DNA of 64,000 nt from the NCBI RefSeq assembly GCF_014650035.1, contig NZ_BMUE01000013.1, forward strand, positions 62,001 through 126,000, in the 5' to 3' direction. The translations under genes and the position numbers were made by a program. This document shows, piece by piece, positions 15,336 through 24,002 of this stretch (its first letter is position 1; every line of letters starts with the position of its first letter). The notes beneath the pieces are model-generated. The model saw nothing but the letters and a program-made list of their open reading frames with translations, was not told the DNA's origin and ran no database searches. This stretch comes from Streptomyces lucensis JCM 4490 (GTDB lineage: Bacteria > Actinomycetota > Actinomycetes > Streptomycetales > Streptomycetaceae).

Positions 15336-18242
15336 TCAGTAGGCCGTCATGGTGCGGGGGCCGTGGTCGTCGCGGGCGGGCGGGGGCGCGAGGCGCACGG
15401 TGGCGTCGAGGACGCTCACGCCGTGCGGGGCGACGACGACCGGCTCCAGGGTGACGGCGACCACTTCGGGGTGGTCGTCCACGAGCCGGGAGACGCGCAG
15501 CAGCAGCTCCTCCAGCGCCGGGGTGTCGACGGGCGTCGAGCCGCGCCAGCCGAACAGCAGCGGCGCGGTGCGGATGGACCGGACCAGCGAGGTCGCCTCG
15601 CGGTCGGTGACCGGGATCAGCCGGTGCGCCATGTCCCCGAGCAGCTGCGAGGCGGCCCCGGCCAGGCCGAAGGAGAGCACGGCCCCGGCCGCCGGGTCGA
15701 TCACGGCGCGCACGACGGTGTCGACGCCCCGGGGTGCCATCGCCTGCACCACCGGCCGCAGCGCCTCCGGCTCACCGAACAGTCCGGTCAACTCGGTGTA
15801 CGCCCGCCGCAGTTGCTCCTCGTCGGCGAGGTCCAGGCGGACCCCGCCCAGGTCGGCGCGGTGCCTGAGGTGCGGGGCGGTCGCCTTGAGGGCCACGGGG
15901 TAGCCGAGGGCGCGGGCGGCCTCGGCGGCGGTGTCCGGGGTGGGCGCCGCGAGCGCCCGGCGGACGTGGACGCCGTACTTGGCGAGCAGCTCGCAGGTCC
16001 CGTCGGCGGGGATGGTGAGCCCCTCCCCGCGCGCGAGCAGTTCGCCGATCAGGCGGGCGGCGCCCTTCTCGTCGATGTCGTCGTACTCCGGCACCTTCCC
16101 GGGATCGGTGGCGTCCCGCCGCCACTGCCCGTACCTGACGGCCTCGGCGAGGGCCCGGACGGCCCGCTCGGCGGCGGGGTAGGCGGGGATGAGCCGGGTG
16201 CCCTCCGGAGCGGCCGGCACGGCGCCGGGCCCGCCGCTCCGCGCTCCCTCCGCCGCGGCGCCGGCCGCCGCCACGGTGGGCGGGCGTTCCACGGGGCGGA
16301 CGGGCCGGGCATCGCCTCCGGTGGCCCGGGCACCGGCCTCGCCGGCGGTTGACCGGTCCACGGCCTGCGGTGCGGTGCTCGCCGCGGCCGACAGCGCCTC
16401 CGCGAGCCCCCCGAGTTCCACGTGGACGACGAGCACCGGCTTGCCCGGCACCGCGGCCGCCGCCGACCGCAGCGCCTCCGCCAGCTCCGCGTCTCCCGGC
16501 GACCCCTCGCCGATCGCGGGGATCGCCGTGACGACGACGGCGTCGTTCGCGCCGTCGGCCAGCGCGGCGGAGAGCGCCCGGTGGAAGTCCTCCGCCGTCG
16601 CCCCGGTCGTCAGGTCCAGCGGACGCGAGGGGCGCAGCCCCTCCGCGAGGCACCGGTCGTACGTCAGCACGCCGAGCGACTCGGAGTTGCCGAGGATCGC
16701 CACGCGCGGCCCGGCGGGCAGCGGCTGCCGGGCGAGCAGCAGGCCCGCGTCGACCAGCTCGGTGATCGTGTCGACCCGGATCACCCCGGCCTGCCGGAGC
16801 AGCGCGGAGACGGTCTCGTGCGCCAGCCGCGTGGCCCGGACCGCGTGGCCCTGCGGCGCGGCTCCCGTGCCCTGCACCACGACCAGTGGCTTGGCCGCCG
16901 CGGTGCGCCGGGCGAGCCGGGTGAACTTGCGCGGGTTGCCGATGGACTCCAGGTACATGAGGACGACGTCGGTCTCCGGGTCGTCGTACCAGTACTGCAG
17001 GACGTCGTTGCCGGAGACGTCGGCGCGGTTGCCCGCCGAGACGAAGGTGGAGACGCCGGTGACCCCGGTGACCCCTCCTCCGCGCCGGTGCAGCCGGGAC
17101 AGCAGGGCGATGCCGATGGCGCCGGACTGGGCGAACAGCCCGATGCGGCCGGGGCGGGGCATCTCCGGGGCGAGGGAGGCGTTCAGCCGGACGCCGGGGG
17201 CGGTGTTGATGAGCCCGAAGGCGTTCGGGCCGATGATCCGCATCCCGTACGAACGCGCGAGGCGGACCAGGGCCCGCTGCCGTTCGCGTCCCTCGGGCCC
17301 GCTCTCGGCGTATCCGGCGGACAGCACGACGAGGCCCTGGACGCCGTGCTCGCCGCACTCGGAGACCACGGCGGGCACGTGCTCGGCCGGTACGGCGACG
17401 ACGGCGAGGTCGACGTGTTCCCCGATGTCCCGCACCGAGCGGTGGGCCGCCACCCCGTCGACCTTCTCGAGGTCCTCGGGGAACGCCGTGTTCACGGCGT
17501 GCAGGCGGCCGGGGTAGCCGGCGTCCCGTATGTTGCCGAGGACGCTGCGGCCGACGCCGCCGGGGGTGCGGCCGACGCCGACGACGGCCACGGAGCCAGG
17601 TGCGAGCAGCCGGCGTACCGAGCGGCCCTCGGCACGCTGTTCCCGGGCGCGCTGGACGGCGACGGAGCGGTCGGTGGGTTCGAGGTCGAACTCCAGGCGC
17701 ACGACGCCGTCCTCGAAGCTGCGCTTCTGGGTGTAGCCGGCGTCCGTGAACACCTTGATCATCTTGATGTTGGCGGGCAGCACCTCCGCCGCGAAACGCC
17801 GGATGCCGCGCTCGCGGGCGACGGCCGCGATGTGTTCCAGCAGGGCGGAGGCGACCCCGCGGCCCTGGTGGGCGTCCTGCACCAGGAAGGCGACCTCGGC
17901 CTCGTCGGCGGGCGAGGAGGCGGGCATCCCGTCGGCGCCGATGCGGTCGTAGCGTACGGTGGCGATGAACTCACCGCCGACGGTTGCCGCGAGTCCCACC
18001 CGGTCCACGAAGTCGTGGTGCGTGAAGCGGTGGACGTCCTTGGCGGAGAGCCGGGGGTACGGCGCGAAGAAGCGGTAGTACTTCGACTCGTCCGACACCT
18101 GCTCGTAGAAGCTGACCAGGCGGTCGGCGTCGTCGACGGTGATGGGCCGGATGCGCGCGGTGCCGCCGTCGCGCAGCACCACGTCGGCCTCCCAGTGGGC
18201 GGGGTACTCATGCCGGTCCTGTCGGTCCGCCGAGGTCTGCAT
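15336..18242 (-). CDS. GNAT acetyltransferase / NDP-forming acyl-CoA synthetase-like fusion
   Basis: A 968-residue protein of the Pat / Acs-like lysine acetyltransferase class. Order of parts: GNAT domain (about residues 20-190; acetyl-CoA loop VQDAHQGRGVASAL), CoA-binding Rossmann domain (about 205-330, GVGRTPGGVGRSVLGNI), succinyl-CoA-ligase-like domain (GPNAFGLINT, QSGAIGIALLSR), an Ala/Pro-rich low-complexity linker (about 615-685), and an ATP-grasp domain to the end. The N-terminal GNAT order is typical of actinobacteria and the reverse of E. coli Pat. The likely role is regulatory protein acylation, with the synthetase half acting as a CoA- or ligand-sensing module; true ligase activity is uncertain. 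Confidence 0.88.
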   Translation of the reverse strand: MQTSADRQDRHEYPAHWEADVVLRDGGTARIRPITVDDADRLVSFYEQVSDESKYYRFFAPYPRLSAKDVHRFTHHDFVDRVGLAATVGGEFIATVRYDRIGADGMPASSPADEAEVAFLVQDAHQGRGVASALLEHIAAVARERGIRRFAAEVLPANIKMIKVFTDAGYTQKRSFEDGVVRLEFDLEPTDRSVAVQRAREQRAEGRSVRRLLAPGSVAVVGVGRTPGGVGRSVLGNIRDAGYPGRLHAVNTAFPEDLEKVDGVAAHRSVRDIGEHVDLAVVAVPAEHVPAVVSECGEHGVQGLVVLSAGYAESGPEGRERQRALVRLARSYGMRIIGPNAFGLINTAPGVRLNASLAPEMPRPGRIGLFAQSGAIGIALLSRLHRRGGGVTGVTGVSTFVSAGNRADVSGNDVLQYWYDDPETDVVLMYLESIGNPRKFTRLARRTAAAKPLVVVQGTGAAPQGHAVRATRLAHETVSALLRQAGVIRVDTITELVDAGLLLARQPLPAGPRVAILGNSESLGVLTYDRCLAEGLRPSRPLDLTTGATAEDFHRALSAALADGANDAVVVTAIPAIGEGSPGDAELAEALRSAAAAVPGKPVLVVHVELGGLAEALSAAASTAPQAVDRSTAGEAGARATGGDARPVRPVERPPTVAAAGAAAEGARSGGPGAVPAAPEGTRLIPAYPAAERAVRALAEAVRYGQWRRDATDPGKVPEYDDIDEKGAARLIGELLARGEGLTIPADGTCELLAKYGVHVRRALAAPTPDTAAEAARALGYPVALKATAPHLRHRADLGGVRLDLADEEQLRRAYTELTGLFGEPEALRPVVQAMAPRGVDTVVRAVIDPAAGAVLSFGLAGAASQLLGDMAHRLIPVTDREATSLVRSIRTAPLLFGWRGSTPVDTPALEELLLRVSRLVDDHPEVVAVTLEPVVVAPHGVSVLDATVRLAPPPARDDHGPRTMTAY

Positions 18243-18423
18243 GCGCCCCAGAGTACGGCTCGCGTACGACGGTGGCGCGAGGCAGTCTGTGGGGGACGGA
18301 CGCCGGACCGGGGCCGCGGTCCGGTGACCCGCCGGAGGGGACGCCGCAGGGCCCGCTCCGGGGACGCTTTCGCGATATGGGAAACTGGTCTAGACAACCC
18401 TGAAGACTGAAGGGCAGCAACAC

Positions 18424-18705
18424 ATGGCTGAGCGCCGCGTCAACGTCGGCTGGGCCGAGGGTCTCCACGCCCGTCCCGCCTCCATCTTCGTCCGAGCCGC
18501 CACGGCCACAGGCGTCCCGGTGACGATCGCCAAGGCCGGGGGCGACCCCGTCAACGCGGCCTCCATGCTGGCCGTCCTGGGCCTGGGCGCCCAGGGTGGC
18601 GAGGAGATCGTCCTCGCCTCCGACGCCGAGGGCGCGGACGCCGCCCTCGGCCGTCTGGCCAAGCTGGTCTCCGAGGGCCTGGAAGAGCTGCCCGAGACCG
18701 TCTGA
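18424..18705 (+). CDS. ptsH: Phosphocarrier protein HPr
   Basis: A 93-residue general PTS component that passes phosphate from EI to EIIA proteins. The active-site motif GLHARPAS has His15, and the conserved regulatory Ser region (NAASMLAVL, Ser47) is present. Its length is normal for actinobacterial HPr. It is monocistronic, with AAGGGCAGC upstream of the ATG and a very strong terminator just after. EI and sugar permeases are not in the window. In S. coelicolor this gene is adjacent to the GNAT fusion, as here. Confidence 0.95.
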   Translation: MAERRVNVGWAEGLHARPASIFVRAATATGVPVTIAKAGGDPVNAASMLAVLGLGAQGGEEIVLASDAEGADAALGRLAKLVSEGLEELPETV

Positions 18706-18717
18706 GCGCCGGCACGC

Positions 18718-18768
18718 AAAACGCGGGAGCCGCGTCGCCCTTTCCGGGCGACGCGGCTCCCGCGTTTT
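18718..18768. terminator. Strong bidirectional terminator after ptsH
   Basis: A perfect 23-bp inverted repeat (arms 18718-18740 and 18746-18768) with a 5-nt loop, flanked by AAAA and TTTT. It serves ptsH (+) and probably the convergent GntR gene (-). Confidence 0.92.
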
Positions 18769-18853
18769 ACCTTGAATTCCCGGGCGCAAGGTTCTTCCGG
18801 GCAGCATGAATACACGTCCCGCGAATTGCTCTTCTTTGTATACGGCGCCTCTG

Positions 18854-19540
18854 TTAATGCCGCAGGCTCGGCATGTTTACGGGATGTTGCGAAGTCCTCA
18901 CACGTCCGGCCGCCGCGGAAAAACGGAGCCGGTGCGCGCCCGTCGCACGCTCGTGGTGCAGCGCGGTGAGGGCCCGCGCGCGCTCGCCGTCGCCGCGCGC
19001 CACCGCGTCCACGATCGCACCGTGCTCGGTCCAGGACTCCGCCGGACTGGCCGGCGCCTCGACCGTGTACATCCAGGCGATCTTGTGGCGCAGCTGCGTG
19101 AGCACCGAGGTCAGCGAGGGGCTGCCGGAGGCCTGGGCGAGCGTCTCGTGGAACCAGCCGCCCAGCGAGCGCAGATCGTCGCTGCTGCCCCGCCTGGCCC
19201 GCTCCTGGCCCAGCCGCACCAGGCCGCGCAGGACCTTGAGGTGGGCCTCGGTGCGCCGCTGCGCGGCCCGTGCGGCGCCCAGCGGTTCCAGCAGCGCGCG
19301 CATCTCGAGCAGGTCGGCGGCCTCCTGCTCGGTCGGTTCGGCCACGCACGCGCCCGCGTGCCGGCGGGTGACCACGAAGCCCTCCGCCTCCAGCGTGCGC
19401 AGCGCCTCGCGGACGGGGACGCGCGAGACGCCGTAGCGACGGGCCAGGACTTCCTCGGTGAGGCGGCTGCCGCGCTCGTGGACGCCGGCGACGATGTCGT
19501 CCCGGATCGCCGTGCACACCGACTGCGCCGGAACACGCAT
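18854..19540 (-). CDS. GntR-family regulator (FadR/FCD subfamily)
   Basis: A 228-residue regulator. The N-terminal winged helix (about residues 8-70) has LTEEVLARRYGVSRVPVREALRTLEAEGFV, typical of GntR. The C-terminal all-helical FCD domain (about 85-205) has the expected metal/ligand pattern (Asp/His including WFHETLAQASGSP). GGAGG is 6 nt before the ATG at 19540. The ligand is unknown; proximity to ptsH could suggest sugar metabolism but there is no direct evidence. The C-terminal tail past residue 205 is unusual for the family. Confidence 0.88.
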   Translation of the reverse strand: MRVPAQSVCTAIRDDIVAGVHERGSRLTEEVLARRYGVSRVPVREALRTLEAEGFVVTRRHAGACVAEPTEQEAADLLEMRALLEPLGAARAAQRRTEAHLKVLRGLVRLGQERARRGSSDDLRSLGGWFHETLAQASGSPSLTSVLTQLRHKIAWMYTVEAPASPAESWTEHGAIVDAVARGDGERARALTALHHERATGAHRLRFSAAAGRVRTSQHPVNMPSLRH

Positions 19541-19691
19541 GACCGACCTCCGCCTTAATCCCCGTGAAACGTCGACGATGGACGTGTGTTCCGTGAACTC
19601 TATTCCAATGGGCCGGAATTTCCGACGGCGGGCCCCGATCCATGGATATTTTTTGGACAGCGGATCCGGTGACACCGTGAAAAAACGGCGA

Positions 19692-19718
19692 AAGCCCCGG
19701 CTCGGTGAGCCGGGGCTT
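19692..19718 (-). terminator. Terminator of the M23 peptidase gene
   Basis: A perfect 11-bp stem, AAGCCCCGGCT / AGCCGGGGCTT, with a 5-nt loop, 22 bp beyond the M23 stop on the minus strand. A run of T follows in that direction. Confidence 0.88.
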
Positions 19719-19740
19719 CGTGGATGCCGTACCCGAGAGG

Positions 19741-20496
19741 TCAGAGGTGCACGCCGTGCTTGCGCAGATAGGCGATCGGGTCGACGTCGGAGCCGTAGTC
19801 GGGGGTCGTACGGGCCTCGAAGTGGAGGTGCGGGCCGGTGACGTTGCCGGTCGCGCCGGACAGGCCGATCTGCTGGCCCGCGGCGACCTTCTGCCCCACC
19901 GTGACACCGATGGACGACAGGTGGCCGTACTGGGTGTACATGCCGTCGGCCATGCGGATCACGATCTGGTTGCCGTACGCGCCGCCCCAGCCGGTGGAGA
20001 CCACGGTGCCCGAGCCGGCCGCGTGGACGGACGTGCCGCTGGCCGCATGGAAGTCGATGCCGGTGTGCGAGCCGGAGGACCACAGCGAGCTGCTGGCCTG
20101 GTAGCCCGTGGAGACGTAGGAGTGCGCTATCGGCGAGACGAAGGTGTTCAGGAGCTTGCGCTCGGCCTCGCGGGCGGCCCGCGCCCTGGCCTCGCGTTCC
20201 TGCTTCACCTTCTCGGCGGCCGCCTTGGCCGCGGCCTCCTCGGCCGCCTTCTCCTGCGCGGCCTGCTCCTGCGCGGCGGCCTGCGCGTCGATCTGCTCGG
20301 CCACGTCGTCGTTGACCGCGAGGACGGGCGTGAGACCGGTCTGCTCCACGGGGCTCTCGGCGGCGAGCGCCGGGGAGGCGGCGAGCGTGCCGATGACGCC
20401 GGTGGTGGTGAGGGCCGCGACACCGGCCGCCTGAGCGGTGGTGCGCTTGACCCGGCCGGGCTTGCGGTGCTTCCCGGTGGCGCACATGAACGCCAT
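19741..20496 (-). CDS. Secreted M23 peptidase (LytM-type endopeptidase)
   Basis: A 251-residue protein with a signal peptide (hydrophobic core about residues 20-45, likely cut after SPALA), then an Ala/Glu/Lys-rich coiled coil (about 70-110). The C-terminal peptidase_M23 domain carries zinc ligands HTGID and HLHFE. It probably cleaves peptidoglycan cross-bridges or stems outside the membrane. Expression is almost certainly set by the c-di-AMP riboswitch in its leader. An ATG three codons downstream is an alternative start. Confidence 0.93.
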   Translation of the reverse strand: MAFMCATGKHRKPGRVKRTTAQAAGVAALTTTGVIGTLAASPALAAESPVEQTGLTPVLAVNDDVAEQIDAQAAAQEQAAQEKAAEEAAAKAAAEKVKQEREARARAAREAERKLLNTFVSPIAHSYVSTGYQASSSLWSSGSHTGIDFHAASGTSVHAAGSGTVVSTGWGGAYGNQIVIRMADGMYTQYGHLSSIGVTVGQKVAAGQQIGLSGATGNVTGPHLHFEARTTPDYGSDVDPIAYLRKHGVHL

Positions 20497-20504
20497 GTAG
20501 TGGC

Positions 20505-20680
20505 TGTTCCTTTCCTTCCCTCTCGCCTACCGGGTTAGCTGACGGGTTCGGAGCAGGAAGGTCTCCTACGAGCCCCCTCGCTTCACGCGCGGGCGCCCGA
20601 TTCACCCCGGGGGACGGTGGGTCCCCGGCTCCCCTGGCTCGCGCCGTACGGGGACTCGGCGATCGCTGTCCGGTGCCGCG
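20505..20680 (-). ncRNA. ydaO/yuaA-type cyclic di-AMP riboswitch
   Basis: The leader of the M23 gene contains the conserved ydaO blocks in order on the minus strand: GAGCCAGGGGAGCCGGGGACC, then CCGGGGTGAATC, then the diagnostic CCGAACCCGTCAGCTAACCC followed by GGTAGGCGA, ending about 20 nt before the ribosome binding region AAGGAAAGGA. In Streptomyces this class precedes genes for cell-wall hydrolases (for example rpfA) and turns them off when c-di-AMP is high. Ends are approximate. Confidence 0.92.
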
Positions 20681-20832
20681 GATGCGGCGCACTGCGCTGA
20701 CGGACAGCCCGCAAGACGCTACGGAAGTCCGCGTTCAAGACTCAAACGAATCACGGTTTTTGTAGTGCATCCCACAGGGCAGACAGGCAACCTCCGCCCC
20801 AAATCGGGCATCTGGGCAAGCGAGTGGAACAG

Positions 20833-20872
20833 CGTGGGGCCCTGACGGCCGACCGGCCGTCAGGGCCCCACG
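20833..20872 (-). terminator. Terminator of the M16 peptidase operon
   Basis: A perfect 18-bp inverted repeat (arms 20833-20850 and 20855-20872, core TGGGGCCCTGACGGCC) with a 4-nt loop, 12 bp past the second M16 stop. Confidence 0.9.
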
Positions 20873-20883
20873 CGCGCGAGCCG

Positions 20884-22272
20884 CTACTCGGCGGCGACGA
20901 CGGTGACTTCGCCGATGCCGAGGGCCTCGACCGGCGCCTTGATCTGCGAGGCGTCACCGACGAGGACGGTCACCAGCCGGTCCACCGGGAAGGCGTTGAC
21001 GGCGGCCGCGGTGGCCTCCACCGTGCCGGTCGCGGCCAGTTGGCGGTACAGCGTCGCCTGGAAGTCGTCCGGCAGGTGCTGTTCGACCTGGTCGGCCAGG
21101 GTGCCCGCGACGGCCGCCGCGGTCTCGTACTTCAGCGGCGCCACCCCGACGAGGTTCTGCACGGCGACGTCCCGCTCGGCGTCGGTCAGGCCCTCCGCCG
21201 CGAGGGTGCGCAGCACCTTCCACAGGTCGTCCAGCGCCGGCCCGGTGTTGGGGGTGTCCACGGAGCCGCTGATGGCGAGCATCGCGGCGCCCGTGCCGTC
21301 GGGGGCGGACCGGAGGACCTGCCCGAAGGCGCGCACGCCGTAGGTGTACCCCTTCTCCTCGCGCAGGACCCGGTCGAGGCGGGAGGTGAGGGTGCCGCCG
21401 AGGCAGTAGGTGCCGAGCACCTGGGCCGGCCAGACGCGGTCGTGCCGGTCGGGGCCGACGCGGCCGATCAGCAGCTGCGTCTGGACGGCGCCCGGCCGGT
21501 CCACGATGACGACGCGCCCGGTGTCGTCGGCGGTCACCGGCGGCACCGGCCGGGGCTCGCGCCGCGTGCCGGTCCACGCGCCCAGGGTGTCGCCGAGCAG
21601 CTCGTCCAGGTCCAGGCCGGTGAGGTCGCCGACGACGACCACGGTGGCCGTGGCCGGGCGCACGTGCCGGTCGTAGAAGGCGCGCACGGAGGCCGCGTCG
21701 ATCTTCTCTACCGTCTCCTCGGTGCCCTGGCGCGGGCGGGACATGCGGGAGGTCGCCGGGAACAGCTCCTTGGAGAGTTCCTTGGCGGCCCGGCGGGAGG
21801 GGTTGGCCAGCTCGTGCGGGATCTCGTCCAGGCGGTTGCGGACCAGCCGCTCGATCTCGCTCTCGGCGAAGGCGGGTGCGCGCAGGGCGTCGGCGAGCAG
21901 GCCGAGGCCGCGGGCGAGGCGGGAGGCCGGGACCTCCAGGCTGACGCGGACGCCGGGGTGGTCGGCGTGGGCGTCCAGCGTGGCGCCCGCGCGCTCCAGC
22001 TCGGCGGCGTACTCCTCGGCGGAGTGCTTGTCGGTGCCCTCGGAGAAGGCCCGCGCCATGATCGTGGCGACGCCGTCCAGACCGGCCGGCTCGGCGTCCA
22101 GGGGCGCGTCCAGCAGCACCTCGACGGCGACGACCTGCTGACCGGGGCGGTGGCAGCGCAGCACCGTCAGGCCGTTGCCGAGCGTGGTGCGCTCCGGGGC
22201 CGGGAACGCCCACGGCCTGGCCTCGCCCGGCTGCGGCTGGGGGTGGAACTCCATGGTGGCGAGCTCGGTCAC
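20884..22272 (-). CDS. M16 peptidase family protein, non-catalytic subunit
   Basis: A 462-residue pitrilysin/M16-fold protein. The inverted zinc motif HxxEH is absent: at its position the sequence reads ATIMARAFSEGTDKHSAEEY. It is therefore the beta-like partner of the upstream catalytic M16 protein, as in mitochondrial processing peptidase and similar bacterial pairs. The conserved GLTVLR strand and second M16 domain (substrate-binding R/Y region, LGGTLTSRLDRVLREEKGYTYGV) are intact. The GTG start overlaps the stop of the upstream gene (GTGA), so the two subunits are translationally coupled. Confidence 0.88.
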   Translation of the reverse strand: MTELATMEFHPQPQPGEARPWAFPAPERTTLGNGLTVLRCHRPGQQVVAVEVLLDAPLDAEPAGLDGVATIMARAFSEGTDKHSAEEYAAELERAGATLDAHADHPGVRVSLEVPASRLARGLGLLADALRAPAFAESEIERLVRNRLDEIPHELANPSRRAAKELSKELFPATSRMSRPRQGTEETVEKIDAASVRAFYDRHVRPATATVVVVGDLTGLDLDELLGDTLGAWTGTRREPRPVPPVTADDTGRVVIVDRPGAVQTQLLIGRVGPDRHDRVWPAQVLGTYCLGGTLTSRLDRVLREEKGYTYGVRAFGQVLRSAPDGTGAAMLAISGSVDTPNTGPALDDLWKVLRTLAAEGLTDAERDVAVQNLVGVAPLKYETAAAVAGTLADQVEQHLPDDFQATLYRQLAATGTVEATAAAVNAFPVDRLVTVLVGDASQIKAPVEALGIGEVTVVAAE

Positions 22273-23663
22273 TTGGCCGTCTCCTCGTTCTCGTTGCCGG
22301 CCTCTACGGTCGCTTCCCGTTCCGGGTCCTCGGGGACGTCGGCGTCCTCGACGGTCTCCGGGGACTTCGGCTCGTAGACCAGGACCGCGCGGTTGTCGGG
22401 GCGCAGACGGGCCTTGGCGACCTCCCTGACCTCCTCCGGGGTGACCTCCAGGACGCGCTTCACGGCGGTGAGGGCGAGCTGCGGGTCGCCGAACAGGACG
22501 GCGTACCGGCACAGTTCGTCCGCGCGGCCGGCGACCGTGCCGAGCCGGTCCAGCCACTCGCGCTCCAGCTGGGCCTGGGCGCGCTCCATCTCCTCCGGGG
22601 TCGGGCCCTCCTCCGCGAACCGGGCCAGCTCCTCGTCGACCGCGGCCTCGATGACCGGTACCTCGACGTCGCCGGAGGTCTTCACGTCCAGCCAGCCGAG
22701 CGAGGGCGCGCCGGCCAGGCGCAGCAGGCCGAAGCCGGCCGCGACGGCCGTGCGGTCGCGGCGCACCAGCCGGTTGTACAGGCGGGAGGACTCGCCGCCG
22801 CCGAGGACGGTGAGCGCCAGGTCGGCCGCGTCGCACGCGCGCGTGCCGTCGTGCGGGAGCCGGTAGGCGGCCATCAGGGCGCGTGCCGGTACCTCCTCGA
22901 CGACGACCTCGCGCAGCTGCTCGCCGATGGTCTCCGGCAGGGAGCCGTCGCGGGGCTGGGGCTTGCCGTCGTGGGACGCGATCGACCCGAAGTACTTCTC
23001 GATCCACGCGAGGGTCTGCTCGGGGTCGATGTCGCCGACCACGGAGAGCACCGCGTTGTTCGGCGCGTAGTAGGTCCGGAAGAACTGGCGGGCGTCCTCC
23101 AGGGTGGCCGCGTCCAGGTCCGCCATCGAGCCGATCGGCGTGTGGTGGTAAGGGTGGCCCTCCGGGTACGACAGCGCGGTCAGCTTCTCGAAGGCGGTGC
23201 CGTAGGGCACGTTGTCGTAGCGCTGGCGGCGCTCGTTCTTGACCACGTCGCGCTGGTTCTCCATGGACTCGTCGTCCAGGGCGGCCAGCAGCGAGCCCAT
23301 GCGGTCGGCCTCCAGCCAGAGGGCGAGCTCCAGCTGGTGGGTGGGCATGGTCTCGAAGTAGTTGGTGCGCTCGAAACTGGTGGTGCCGTTGAGCGAGCCG
23401 CCGGCGCCCTGCACCAGCTCGAAGTGGCCGTTGCCCTTGACCTGGCCCGAGCCCTGGAACATCAGGTGCTCGAAAAGGTGAGCCAGGCCGGTACGCCCCT
23501 TGACTTCGTGGCGGGAGCCGACGTCGTACCAGAGGCAGACCGCCGCCACGGGGGTCAGGTGGTCCTCGGAGAGCACCACGCGCAGACCATTGGCCAGGCG
23601 GTGCTCGGTCGCTGCCAGGCCCCCGGAGCCTGCCTCGGCTGTGGTCGTGTGACCCATGGGCAT
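22269..23663 (-). CDS. M16 zinc metallopeptidase, catalytic subunit
   Basis: A 464-residue protein with the active motif HLFEH (GLAHLFEHLMFQGSG) and a downstream Glu (NERRQRYDNVPYG region), and no signal peptide. It acts on peptides or unfolded proteins in the cytoplasm. The ATG at 23663 has GAAGGG 7 nt upstream; an upstream in-frame extension is rejected. It is first gene of a two-gene operon with the non-catalytic M16 partner, which it overlaps by 4 nt. Confidence 0.9.
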   Translation of the reverse strand: MPMGHTTTAEAGSGGLAATEHRLANGLRVVLSEDHLTPVAAVCLWYDVGSRHEVKGRTGLAHLFEHLMFQGSGQVKGNGHFELVQGAGGSLNGTTSFERTNYFETMPTHQLELALWLEADRMGSLLAALDDESMENQRDVVKNERRQRYDNVPYGTAFEKLTALSYPEGHPYHHTPIGSMADLDAATLEDARQFFRTYYAPNNAVLSVVGDIDPEQTLAWIEKYFGSIASHDGKPQPRDGSLPETIGEQLREVVVEEVPARALMAAYRLPHDGTRACDAADLALTVLGGGESSRLYNRLVRRDRTAVAAGFGLLRLAGAPSLGWLDVKTSGDVEVPVIEAAVDEELARFAEEGPTPEEMERAQAQLEREWLDRLGTVAGRADELCRYAVLFGDPQLALTAVKRVLEVTPEEVREVAKARLRPDNRAVLVYEPKSPETVEDADVPEDPEREATVEAGNENEETAK

Positions 23664-24002
23664 GTACGTCCCTTCGCGAGCGGAGGCGGTTGTGAAACCG
23701 CGGTCTTCCTGCCGTTCCTGCCACTGTATGCAAAGCGTGCGGGCCCTTCGCGAAGTTCCCGCGGCACGTACGCCCACAGCGGATCGCGTAGCCTGCGTCA
23801 GGCGTGCCGTGGGGTGAGTTCCGGGCACCGGGCGGATGCCTTCCCGGCGCCGGCCGGGCCGCCGGGGACCGGGTCGTGGCCCGGGCTGTCGGTGCCGCGG
23901 TCCACAATGGTCCGCGTCAGATCAGTCAGTCGCTTCAGCAAGAGCGAGCCGCAGGGTGCGCGCCCCCTCGGTGAGCGACCAGATCAGGAGGAGCCGGCAG
24001 CG
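23664..24002. promoter_or_regulatory. Divergent promoter region (M16 operon / parC)
   Basis: A 339-bp non-coding gap between divergent genes. AGGAGG lies 11 nt before parC. No palindrome or clear promoter hexamers stand out. Confidence 0.4.

Noticed and set aside
22851..24002. Upstream extension of the parC frame by about 380 codons
   Set aside because: It is antisense to the M16 gene and lacks coding character; ParC homology begins exactly at 24003.
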